From NCBI GenBank assembly GCA_030549495.1, contig JAUIRK010000341.1:124001-188000 (forward strand): a stretch of DNA of 64,000 nucleotides. The letters run 5' to 3'. Both the position numbers and the translations under genes were made by a program. Position 1 is the stretch's first letter. Each line of letters begins with the position of its first letter. The notes beneath the pieces were generated by a model. The model was not told the DNA's origin. It was given only the letters and a program-made list of their open reading frames with translations, and did not search any database. This document shows positions 1 to 12,100 of the stretch, piece by piece. This DNA comes from Nectonema munidae (lineage: Eukaryota > Nematomorpha > Nectonematoida > Nectonematidae).

Positions 1-1511
1 TTCAACGTTATCTGATTAATTTGACTAAAAATATATTTCCAATGATCTCAAAAATTATAAAAGTGTTAAAAAAGTTATCTTTAGTTTTTAAAGAGACTTT
101 GTTTTCAATGAATATGTCATTTTTGCTCATGGTGTGTTAAAGCGCAACTAATATCCTAGCGAAATATACAGCTTCTCCCATTCAAAGCAAGCCCACGTAA
201 ACGTCATCAGCAACTGCTACACTAAGGAGGCTCTGGTGAGGGACGAGAGTTTCGCCCTGCAAAACTGAACTCCCAATGCCTTGTGGGATAAGTTTCTTGA
301 ACCAAAGACGAAGGGTGAGGTAACCTTGATATTCAGGGGCGCTTAAGCCCTGTCAGCTACGCCCTATGTCCCAGCCATGAGTAAATGACTCCTATTATTT
401 GACTGGAAATTGGTATAGATGCGACTCATCTAGGAGAAGGAAAACTCCGAAATCACAAAAAAAAGTTTTGTATGGCGGTAGACCAAAACGATGAAGCAAT
501 ATGACCCAACGCTTGTAAAGTCAGAAGAAGGTTGCAACACTTTTCTCGGCTCCGGTCATCTCATTTTTCAAAGTCATTTGTTTTAGCTGTTAGAATGTGA
601 AAGACAGTGGCATAGAAATTGTGCAAGCCCGCAATGTTTTACAAAAAGTCTTTGGCGAGGAATGATAGGCGGTAGGAACGGATTTTGTAGAGACTCGAAA
701 TTCCGAGTCATAACTGACACAAAACGGATAGATAGTTGATTCAGTCGCTCTTAGCTAGGATGAGGTAAAATTCGGAAGCACCATCTATGCTGAGCAGTCA
801 TATTCACGAGTACTCCTAAAGGGCTAGAAAAGATGCCCTTAAAATTGGCCACTTCAAAACTTAATATCTGGTTTTCTGCGGCTAGAGGTATTACGATACA
901 TGCCGACAGAACATTTAAATCTGGAATATGAGAACTCTTTTAGAGAAGGAGAGATAAACTGCTTTTATTGTCCCACGACCTTGACATAACGTGAATGAAT
1001 ATTTAGTATTTCCAACACTCCTACGAAATACCTTAATTGATCCGTATGCTTCAAGCGAAGTGAGAAACGAAAAGGAAAACCAGTAGAATAAATATAAATG
1101 TATTCTTTAAGTATGATCAGCCTTTAAAAGCTATGTAAATAGTTTTTCGCATATTATTCCATTTTATGAAAGCATAATTTTAAGGCATATTGAAAAATAT
1201 CACGCGCTCATCTAGACCGCAAGTTTCACCCTTTTTCTCTCATGCACGCTTTTCAAGCTGAAAAATGTTTTGTGGAGTCTTATTTTTTTATTGCTACCAA
1301 TTTTATTTCTAGTCCTTTTATTTATCAAAAAAAGTAAACCGTTTTTAATCACTATTTTTTATTCGTATACTCAATTCATTTTTTATAGTAGACATTTTTA
1401 ACTCTGCTTATCTATGAAAAATAAATTGAATTTTATAAAATCTAATTATGTTAAGTTAAAATATTTATTCCAAAAAATATCTTGTTTAGTTGTTGTTGTT
1501 AGCCCCTAGAT
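1..1511. other. Intergenic, with a less A+T-rich repeat-like stretch
   Basis: There is no convincing open frame here. Roughly positions 180-1000 are visibly richer in G+C than the surroundings and free of long A/T runs, as seen in decayed repeat copies in this kind of genome. It could be the 5' part of a non-LTR retrotransposon, since an RTE 3' end occurs elsewhere in the window, but no protein similarity was recognised. The rest is plain A+T-rich sequence. Confidence 0.3.
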
Positions 1512-1906
1512 CACTGGTTCCGAACCTTTTTTAGTTTGCGGCACCCTTGGCGAGCCTTTTAAAAATTCCTGGCACCCTTTGAGGAAAAACTTATTTAAAA
1601 TTTCCATAGTTTTTTCATTTCTACATCTGCATTGATGCAACAATACCTTATACAGAGATCATATAAAAAAAATTTATACTGATCCTGCTATCACAGAAAA
1701 TATAATAATACAAATATGTAATGTTAAGTTTTAAAGTAGTTGCACAATTTATTCAAGTAATTACAGTGTAACACTATGATATAAGACATAAAGCTTGAGT
1801 TAAAGTTAAAAACAATTATATAAATTTAATAAAAATAGTATCTAAGCTAAAAGTTAAATTCTTACGCCACCCTTTAGTGCCGCGGCACACTGGTTGGGAA
1901 TCACTG
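1512..1906. mobile_element. hAT-type MITE with 8-bp target duplication
   Basis: A 395-bp element bounded by imperfect terminal inverted repeats: the left end begins CACTGGTTCCGAACC and the right end, read inward, begins CAGTGATTCCCAACC. Both sides carry the same 8-bp duplication, ccctagat (1504-1511 and 1907-1914). The CAGTG-type ends and 8-bp duplication are diagnostic of hAT elements. The interior is A+T-rich and non-coding, so this copy is non-autonomous. The intact duplication suggests a fairly young insertion. Confidence 0.92.
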
Positions 1907-2399
1907 CCCTAGATTATACTATCTCTATATGAGTCAAACAAAAAAAAGTCAAAGCTTTGTTTTAACTGAGAGAGTATTTCCATAAAAGCAAGTACTCTCA
2001 GGGAAAAGTGTAGAATTTTGTTACACTTTCGCTGCAGCAGCGATAAACCAGTGTAATTTCAGCCAACCCGCAAAAATCCACCATAAGGTACTGCTGGCTT
2101 TTTGCAGGCTTCCACATATGGCTAGATCTTGTTTGGTGATACTTTTAAATATGCTCTATCAATAACAAGTTGATTTTAACTTTTTGAATACAGATAAAAA
2201 CAGGACTGAATGCTTTAAACAAATAATAAATGCTATTTTGATTACAATTAATAGCAACCTGATTCAACGAGTTATGAAGATGGGAAAGCAGTCACATATA
2301 ACAGAGCTTTTTGCCATGATAAATCACATTTTTTTCAATTTCAAAACCTTTCCTCAACAAAATTAAAAAATTTTTATTCAATAAACATTTAAATTTTAT

Positions 2400-2493
2400 T
2401 TTTTCTTTGCAAAACTTCTTGGACCCCCAATTTGAAATATTGATATATGGAGCCTTCTAAAAATACCGTGGAGCCGGAGGTCGAGAAACACTG
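2400..2493. mobile_element. Orphan hAT terminal remnant
   Basis: The stretch ends in a hAT-type terminus; read inward it begins CAGTGTTTCTCGACCTCC, followed by subterminal sequence rich in GGAGCC/GGTCC words. No matching left end was found within about 2 kb upstream, so this is a one-ended remnant or the other end has decayed. The family is inferred from the terminal motif only. Confidence 0.45.
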
Positions 2494-2799
2494 ATCTAGA
2501 AACAAATCTTTTCCAATGGCACAACACTGGATGAATCAGCTTATTATGACGAAGTTGCCTTTTCAAGCAGCAGCTAATGCAAAGAATAAACCTATATTCA
2601 TTGGATCTTCTTCTTTGCTTACAATTCTATTACCAAAGGTGAGGGTCGGTGGCCATGATTCCTGGTCTCCATTTGCATCTATCTATCAACTTCTCTAAGA
2701 TCCAATTCTTCAAGCCTCAAAATATAGTCAATCAATAATAGTGCTAAATGTAGCATAAGAGATGAAGTTGAGAATTTTTATGTGGAATAAATAGGTAAA

Positions 2800-2805
2800 T
2801 TTATT
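2800..2805 (-). promoter_or_regulatory. Likely poly(A) signal of FERRY3 homologue
   Basis: AATAAA on the minus strand about 106 nt after the FERRY3 stop codon, at a suitable distance for 3' end formation. Such hexamers are common by chance in A+T-rich DNA. Confidence 0.4.
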
Positions 2806-2911
2806 TGTAATGCTGTATTCATACAAAAATATTTTTAACAAAAGTTAAAATAAAATAATCAAATCTACTTTTTCAAAAGAGTAAAAGACAAAATCTCGAA
2901 AACGAAAAAGA

Positions 2912-3142
2912 TTATGAAGGAGAAAAAGAATAATTTTTGGGTGTTTGAGGCTTAAAAATAATCGGAAGAAGATTTGTTAGGTTCTCAAATATTTCTGAAG
3001 AAAATGTAGCAGGAATCAGAAGATTGATTGTGAAGCCGTATTCATCGGATGAAAAGGAAGATGACTCTAGTTCTGTTAGAACACTTTTCAAGTTCTTCAA
3101 AACAAGTTCCGCTCTTTCAAGGTACCAGAACGAGCTTTGGTT
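2912..3142 (-). CDS. FERRY3: FERRY3 exon 7 (terminal coding exon)
   Basis: Encodes model residues 484-559 and the stop. The acceptor TTGTTATTTTTAG is followed in phase 0 by NQSSFWYLERAELVLKNLKS. This corresponds to the conserved C-terminal block of C12orf4 proteins (RAELVFK, then LVPQSISEEMFYQLSNMLP in human). Confidence 0.88.
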   Translation of the reverse strand, partial: NQSSFWYLERAELVLKNLKSVLTELESSSFSSDEYGFTINLLIPATFSSEIFENLTNLLPIIFKPQTPKNYSFSPS

Positions 3143-6100
3143 CTAAAAATAACAAAATTTACCACGTGCTTTTTTAATTAAAGAGATAGTCTCAGCAAAA
3201 AAATACACTCATAATCTTTGTGTTTTCCATAGAAAATTTTTTTCTTTGTTTCTCCATAGGGTAATATTTTTAATGTTTAATTTTCATAAGTTGAAATTTT
3301 TTCGTTTTAAAAGTACAGTAAAACTTCTTCCCCTTGCGGACACCTCTCTAATCCTTGCACTTCTGAATTGTGGACAATTTATTGAAAGCATAATGAAAAC
3401 CCATTCATTTTAATAAGTAAAACTTTCCTTAATACGATCACTTCAAATATCCAATCTAAAGACAGATACACCCTGTAACAAAAATTTTTTTTTAGATTGT
3501 TTCTGTGCTATATTTTACTTTTTCTGCTTTGTTGTCGATCAAATTAATAGAAAATACTTATGTGAGATTTCAAACTTTGGTTTTCTCCACAAATTGTCGA
3601 AATAGCAATAGTGATACAACAAAGCAGAAAAATGGCGTAGAGCCCTGGAACAAACTAAAATATCTGTCTTTAAATATATTTAAAATTCATTTTTTAATTT
3701 TGCCTAATATATATTTTAAATATGCTCGTTTTTTTAAATAACTATAATTAAAAAAGTTATGTCTAATCGTCATTGTAAATATGAAAATGATTCGTTTTGT
3801 TACGTGTGCAGAGAATTTTTTGCCAAAAGAGCCAAAAAACACTGCTTAGAAAAATGTCTACGTGTGAAGAAAGCCTACTGTGCATACTTTGGAATGCCAG
3901 TAGGTGATCAGGACAAAAAGTGGACGCCTGATGTCATCTGCGATTACTGTTGCCGAATTCTTGAAGGTTGGTACAGAGGTGAGAAAAGAGCTATGCGTTT
4001 CGCTATACCACGCATCTGGCGTGAACCTACTGATCATCTTACAGATTGCTCCTTCTGCATGATGGATCCAACAAAAAGGAAAGAACAGGCCTCCCATTGA
4101 GTACCCTAGTATTCCTTCATCTATTGCTCCTGTTCTTCATAATACAACAGACTTGCTTGCACCAGAGCCGCCATCAAGGGATTCATACTTTTAATCAGAT
4201 ACGAGTTGCGATGATTCAGAAGATCAGCAAAGTGCATCAACTTCTGCAAACTTTCAACATCGAAGAAAAGATGAAAGATCTCCATACTACCCAAATCAAG
4301 AGGATATCAATGATCTCATCAGAGAAATGGCTTTGACGAAATCTAGCTCTGAACTTCTTATTTCTCGACTGAAGCAATGGGAATTACTGCACAAAAGTGT
4401 TAAAATTACTTCTCAAAGGGAACGTTATCGCCAATTTTCAGTGTTTTTTAAACTAAAAGATGGATTATTTAACTGCAACGATGTAAGAGGACTTTTCAAA
4501 GCTATGGATGTTGCATGTAACACATTTAATGGCGACTCTTCATTGACAGCTCAAAACATTACTGAGTGCGTTGAAATACGAAGAATTTGGTTGCGAGATC
4601 ATTGGTCACTTCAACATGATTCGCTTCTTGATGGCGCTTCAAGGAGGCTTCACCAAATAGCCATGCTATTTATGCCGGTGGGACAGCTGTAATACAGCTC
4701 TTCACTACGAAAAAGAAATTGGTTGCCAAGAAGTGAATATGACATAGGAACCTGTAACGTAAAGCAGAAACCGCGTGTTGATCCAACTAAGATTTTAATG
4801 CCACCCTAACACATCAAGTTAGGCCTCGTTAAACAATGCGTCAGGCAATTGGATCCATAGAGATGATTCAGCAGGGGTTTCCTAAATTGTCAAAAAAATA
4901 AGATCAGGGTTGGTCCTCAAGTGAATCGTCTCATTCATTCGGCCAGTTTCCTTGAAACACTGCCTGAAGTTGAACGAGCCGGCTTGGAAAGCTTTTGTTT
5001 CATTAGTTAAAGGTTTTCTTGGAAATCATAAGTCCAATAACTTCAGAGAAATGGTTGCCGGATGTCACTAAAATTGCATGTACTTCATGCCCATCTTAAT
5101 AATTTCAAAGAGAATATGGGAGACTATTCAGAAGAACACGGTGAAAGATTTCACCAAGACGTTAGATCTTTTGAGGAACGCTACAAGGGACAATATAGAG
5201 AAAGTATGATGGGCGATTATATCTGGAATCTTCTCCGTGAAAACGAAGTAAAACACAATGGCCAATCCCGTAAAAAAATTGCTTTTGATGTAGGTGTTTT
5301 ATGTTGTATATTGTTATTTTAAATAAAAGAGATTGTAATCAACGACATGTTATATAAAATGATTAATTAACTAAAAAATATTTATATTATCTATTTTTTA
5401 GTAAAAAAGCTTTAATTTGTACACATAAAGATTCATTATAGTTCAGAAGGAAATCAAACAACCTTCAGGTAATTATGAAAACATCAATAAATCAATCTTG
5501 AGAGCTCAAAACCGAAATCTAAACTTATTGAAAGATTATTTTGGGGTAGTTATATCATGATGAAAAAAAAATAACAATTTTATCCATGGACAATACATAT
5601 ATTACATTGTGAATCAATCTTCAGCTTTTTTCATACTTTTTCTTTAATAAGGGCAATTGAAATGTGAAAAAGAATATGCGTGCGATACTTTATTTATAGG
5701 AAACAAATGACGAAAAGTGACGATCTTTAAATAAGTCTATATCTTTCTATCAGAGAAGGTAATGATGAAGTTTAGTATTTGCACATAGCAAATACAATAC
5801 TTTATAGTATTTGTGACAATTATGTTTTAGTTTCTCTAGTTGAAACATAAAGGCGGAAATAACTTCATCATTACTCAGATGCACCTGATTTTATATATAT
5901 AAATCAGATAATCAGTATGTCAGGAAAAGCATTTGAAACAGAAAAAGTATATCTTTTTAATAATAAACACATGAAGCACAGGATGTGCTTGAATAGATTA
6001 AAAAGTGGTGTCTCATATGAATAAACTATTTTTTGCATATAATTAAAAATTTTTATATTTTGTTTTTTATTCATTTTAGATTATTATTATTAACTAAGTT

Positions 6101-9100
6101 TCTAGTATAATGTCTAAAACTAATAGAGAAGACTTCAGTCTTGCTGAAAAATTCAAAATTATTTCTGCATATGAAAAGACGAATACTAGCTATAGAGAGC
6201 TAGCGAAAGATTTCAAAGTTGGGAAAACACAAATTCAACAAACTATAAAAAGAAAAGATGAAAATAAGACCACATATGAAAATAACACTCACTCTAGCAG
6301 AAAACGAGTTTGTACAAATTTAAAAAGCGAGGATTTGGAAAAATCTGTCTGGGCCTGATTTCAAAAACATACCTATCTCCGGTCCTATGTTACAAGAAAG
6401 AGCTAAAACTACAACAGAGAAGTTGAATTTATTTGATTTCAGAGCATCCATAGGATGGTTGGATAAATTCAGAAAAAGAAACAATATTAGTTTTAATAAA
6501 ATTAGTGGAGAGAAAAATGAAGTTAATATCAAAGATATAACAGATTGGAAAGCAAAACTGCTTTATTTATTAAAAAACTTTGCTCCAAATGACATATTTA
6601 ATTTCGACGAAACTGGTCTTAATTATAGGGTTTTACCTTTAAAAACTTTGAATGTTAAAGGTCAACAGTTTAGTGGGAATAAAGTGCTCAAAGGTAGACT
6701 AACAGTTGGTTTGTGTGTTAATATGATTGGTAAGTTTTAAAACTCCTTTGGTGATTGGCAAAGCTTGAAAGCCACGTTGCTTTAGACAAATGAAAACGAT
6801 ACTTCCAGTGAAATGGTTTGCAAATAAAAAAGCCCGGATGACGTCTTCAATTTTTGGTGAGTGGATGAAAGATTTCAATAAAAAATGCAGACGCAAAAAA
6901 GAAATGTCATTCTTTTGTTGGACAATGCTCCTTCTCATCTTTATGAAAGGTATTGTTTTTATCACCAAACTCTACCCCTGTTTTACAGCCCTTAGAAGGG
7001 GGCATTATTAAATGTTTTAAAACATTTTATCGAACAAGACTTTTAAGAAATTAAATACATACATGAAATAAATGCTCTAGAACGCTTAAAATTGAAGATT
7101 GATACTTCAATACAACAATAAGGTTTAGACAGCGAAAAAAATAATTTTGATTTTGTTTACAGAAGGGAAAAGCAAAAATTTCTCACCAGAAATATTTGAA
7201 GTGTACACTTTTAATTTTGCCTCAAACTTAAAGATTTTGCAGTTCAGCTGGCACACTTTTAAAGAATCACAACAAAGCTTATTTATTATTATCAATGAAT
7301 TAGAAACGCAGCTCTTTTAAAAAATTAACAAGATCTTGGACATGAAGAGTTGGCTTCAGATATCAGTGGAGTGAGGATTGCTAGGAATTATTTTTTTACA
7401 AGCCCTAGGCGCTTTTAATGTTAAATCATTGAATGATGGTTATTCATTTTTATAGTAGCTAAGTCTTATATCTCATGCCATTTCACTATGCGTCACGTGC
7501 GATCTATTTTTAGATCAATTTGAACAAAAGGCCAATTATCACGCCCTACTCGCCAACAACCAAGCGTATTTTATTGCAAACATATTCCCATACAATTTAA
7601 GCAAAATTATAATACGCATGCAAATTTTTTCAATGTAAGACGGTAAAAATAATATTCATTCGCTAAATTGATAAATTTTAGAATGGTGGATACATAAATA
7701 GTAATTTTATTCAAGCGGCACTAATATAAAGTTAAGACCTTCAAGATTTAACAAATCCACTCTATCGTATGCTAGTATCTCTCTGAAGATCCTACCCATT
7801 AATTTTTCAAGCAATACATAAGTCCTTTAACAACCACAATGGGTCAAGGAATAGACATGTTAAAAAAAGACGGAAAAAGGAAGAATGCTTAGGAGTATAA
7901 TGAGTCTTACTTCAGTATTGACATCGTTCGTCATGAAAAGGGGAAGCGTGATGAATTCAACATGGAGACCAGCACATGTCTTAAAAATGCTGTGCAAAGC
8001 GGTGAAAAGAGGAACCTCTTCTTTGCGCATTTTTGAAAACTGTAGGGAATAATTGTGCAGCTTAGTGGCCGTCATCAAACAGAGGGAGGATGGCGAGGAA
8101 GAAAGAGACGTGCTTTTATGTTGATCTGTTTCGTTGTGCTGATTGGTTGAAGAATTTACGTGAAAAACAACTTCGACTTGGTGCAAGTTAGAGTGCTTAC
8201 TTATGACAACATCTCCGCTATTAAAAATGGACGAGCTATTACTCTCAAGCTAAATGGAAAAAGAATGCGCTATCATTCATTTAGGATGATACGCTAATTC
8301 AAAAAAGATCGCCTTTTCAACTACTAACTAAACTATGAACAAGACAGCAAACATTTTAATCATCATTGATATTTAACATAACACCAGCTCTTTCATTTTT
8401 TATTAGTGCTTATTAATGTCCAAAAATGCAAGTTAAAAATAAAGAAAGCACAAAATAAGCTTTAATGAATTTTGTGATGTATCCATTTTATTCGGTTAAC
8501 GTAACTTTTTACAAAAAGTAAAATAAGTTTATCATTTTTGAGTAAATAATAAACTTCTTTGGAGAATTTAGTTGAAAATGCTTTAGTTGTTATGAAATCC
8601 ACTAGTCATATTTCACTTTTAAAAAATAAATCAGTATTCAACTAACAATTGTTTCTGCCAGGCATAGAGCAAATCCCAAAGCATTCCAAAACAACAAATA
8701 TGAAAATAAATTCTGCCTTGGAAATTTTCAATTCAACGTTTTCCACACTAATATAGTAAGAGATGCCAAAATGGCCAAATTATCTGCAGTTTAACATTTT
8801 TTTTAATTTTTAATTTCGCTTCTCTTCTTCCCTTATTAAAAGGATCCTCAATTTGATATAGAAAAAAAAGGTAACTTTTAGAATAGCTAAAAAAATATAT
8901 GTATACGAATATTCCATAACTTTGAAGGTCCATCTTACGATGGCCCAGGACTGTAGTTTAGACACTCATATATAAATCATAATCCTTAAAAATAAGTGAA
9001 AGCGGCGTGTGTGATACGCAGTACCTTCACTGTATAAGCAGTTCCCTAACTCGAAACGTCTTTTTAGGTTGATCTAACAAATTTAAAATATTAAAAACGT

Positions 9101-12100
9101 CAAACTTCTTTCAGAAAATGAAAATCTTCAGACAAACCATATCAAAGTTTTCTTTGGGCTTATATAAGATATGTTGAAACAAAGAATCTGGATGATGAAG
9201 TCTCCTAACAACTTTTTTATCACAACTATTAATTTCACGGAAAAATTTGTCATTCAATAAACAGATACACAACCTACCAAACAGGAACTTTTTTTCTGAG
9301 ATCAAGAAAGGGCGTTTCGCGCTCATCAAGATCATATATTTTTAGCCCGTTTCATCAATCCATAATCAATTTATATACACTCTTTTTCTATATTGTGATT
9401 AAATGTGCTTACATTTTTACCTTGATTTATCTCGATACGATTTTAATACATAATAAATGCACAAGTTATAGTAATAATCTTTATATCATAGCGAGCAAGG
9501 GTTGACTCAAACACAAATATAGATGTAAGAGAAAGGAAATTTAATATTTTTACACTACGTGCTAATGATCTATAAATTAGGCTTTATTGATAATAATCTT
9601 TTCGTCTATAGTTATTAAATCTAAAACCCCTCTTTTAGGTGTTGTTATATTTCGAAATGTTAAACAATATTTATTTCACTCACATGGGTGAATTCCCAGT
9701 TTCATTATTTTATTTTTAAGACACATCCCTAGATATCATCATCAACACGATCATAAATACATCAATCTATTTTTTAACTACATCGACAAAACGGTTCTAG
9801 GAAAATTCGCCTAATAGGAAAAATCGCCATAAGACAATTTTGCTGTAAAACAAGTGTTTGTGATAAAAACAGTTTGGTTTCTGAAGTACCATTTTATCTC
9901 TTCCAAACAACCAAACTTGGCTTTCGAAGTTTCTGATAAGTAAACAACCAATAAGGAGATTTCTGCTCATCTCTTCTTTCCAACTCCTTAAATATCTACT
10001 CCAAATTTACACAAGACCTTTTTATCCATCTACTCAATGAACCCACTCATTATAACTATCAGTTCTATTCTCTTTATCATATATTACTATTATTTTTTAA
10101 CATATAAATATACTTACTCTTTTCTCATTTTCCTTTTGTTGTATTTACTTAAGTGATTCTTTCAATACACACTTTGGTTTGATCCCAATAAAATTGATTT
10201 GATTTGAAGGAAATGGAGTAATTATTTTTTTATCCGTATTTTATTTTATTTATTTTCCATTTATTTTATTATCCGAATGGAGTAATTATTTTATATTCGT
10301 ATTTTCGATCTATTCGGTAAATATAGTTAAGATCGTCAACTAATTCCAGTCCTCCACTACTAGTTTCCATTTGATAAACCATCGTCTGCCTACAAAAAAC
10401 TATAGTAGAAAAAAATAAAGATAAAATAAAAAATTAGGTAAAATAGAAATAAAGTAAAAAATAGGATAAAATAAAAAAAATAATTACTTCGCCAATTTTG
10501 GTTGTTTGAAAGAGATAAAATGGTACTTCAAAAACCAAACTGTTTTTATCACAAATACTTATTTTACGGCAAAATTGTCTTGTGGCGATTTTTCCTATGG
10601 CAAACTTGTTTGCGGCGAATTTTGCGGACACTCGACAAAACAATATCTAAAAATACCGTGAACTAAACAATTTTTTCTAGACTGCTGCATCCTATTGCAC
10701 TGTGTGCATTATCCTCAACATGTCTCCTAGAAAACTTTTTCTAACTCACAGTCGCTTTAATGCATGTCGTAAATCTCATATTCTTAAGGAAAAAAATTTC
10801 TATTAACCCACATGATACAACCCTCACAAAAATAGAATGCCTTTCTCCCATGAACAACACTCGTAGTTTTTTGCATTACTTGACATTTTGAAAGTTAGAG
10901 CAAATCCCTCGTTTCTATTACAAATTTTTAATTTGATACATATTACTTTTGGCACGATTTCATCAAAAAGAATAAATCGACTAAGATTTAATCTATCTTA
11001 CCTGTGTTTTCAAAGTCCTTATAAAATAAGTTTAGTAGTTTTTATGCGCAGTAATTCTATCCCAAACTTTTTTCATAAAAACGACTCAAACAGATTTTTG
11101 GAAATTGAATCGAACATGTTTTCTAAACGCATGTCGATTCTATCAACTTTCTAAAAATAAATAAAACAAAACCTTTTATTGTAAAATTTACCGTTTTAAA
11201 AGCATATCTCTTCTCTTGTTCAAAAGAAGATTTTAATATAAATATTTAAAGCATTTTCTTAATTTGCTTTTTCGGAAATTTTGATTCATCTTTCGTCCTT
11301 CTTTTTAAATTTTGGATTTCATCTGAAAAGTAGTCTTAATTTTTTCACTTACCTTTTAAATGTATTTAAAGAATTAAAATGAGAGTGGAGTTGTAAAATC
11401 TTGTACGATTGTAACTTACTTATACGGTTTTAGCAGAGACTCAGATAAGACACAAATATTGTAAATTCAAGAAAAAGCAATAGGAGTTAGGTATGGCGCA
11501 GTACAGTACATAATGATGAGGTGTGTTTATATAAAGCTAATAACAATTACTTTACTTTTGAGGCCTTTTTGATGAATGTTGCTACCATTTTTTAAATAGG
11601 CCTGCAGAGTATTCACTTGCTTTTCAAAAGAGTTAAAGTGAAGTTCTATGCTTTGCTGGCAAACGTTTGCAAACTCTAAACATACAAAGAAAATTAATCC
11701 TAAAATGGAAATCATTTATAAAAATCAAAATATCCGGGTAAATTCTAAGGAATTCAAATAATCTAAAATCATAGCTTAGCGATTTACGAAATTTAAAACG
11801 GTTTGGTAACATGCTGAATTAACCCTTGGATACACATGTGGGGTCAAATTGACCCCACTCATTACACCTTTGTCAATAAGTCGAAGCGAATATCATATTT
11901 CAGTTCGATAGTTTGTCTATTCTTCAAAACCTTTGTTAAAAACTATAAAAATTAAAACAATTGAAATACAATAAAAAACTATAGTTTAACAAAAATATTT
12001 TGGGATAAAGTCATTTTATGTTTTTTGGGGTCATTTTGACTTCACTTTTCAGTCATTTCTACTCAATTTATTCACTGTATTATGTTAGTATTGTAGAGTT

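Noticed and set aside
2516-2698. 60-codon plus-strand frame
   Set aside because: No motif, and neither flank gives a supported exon.
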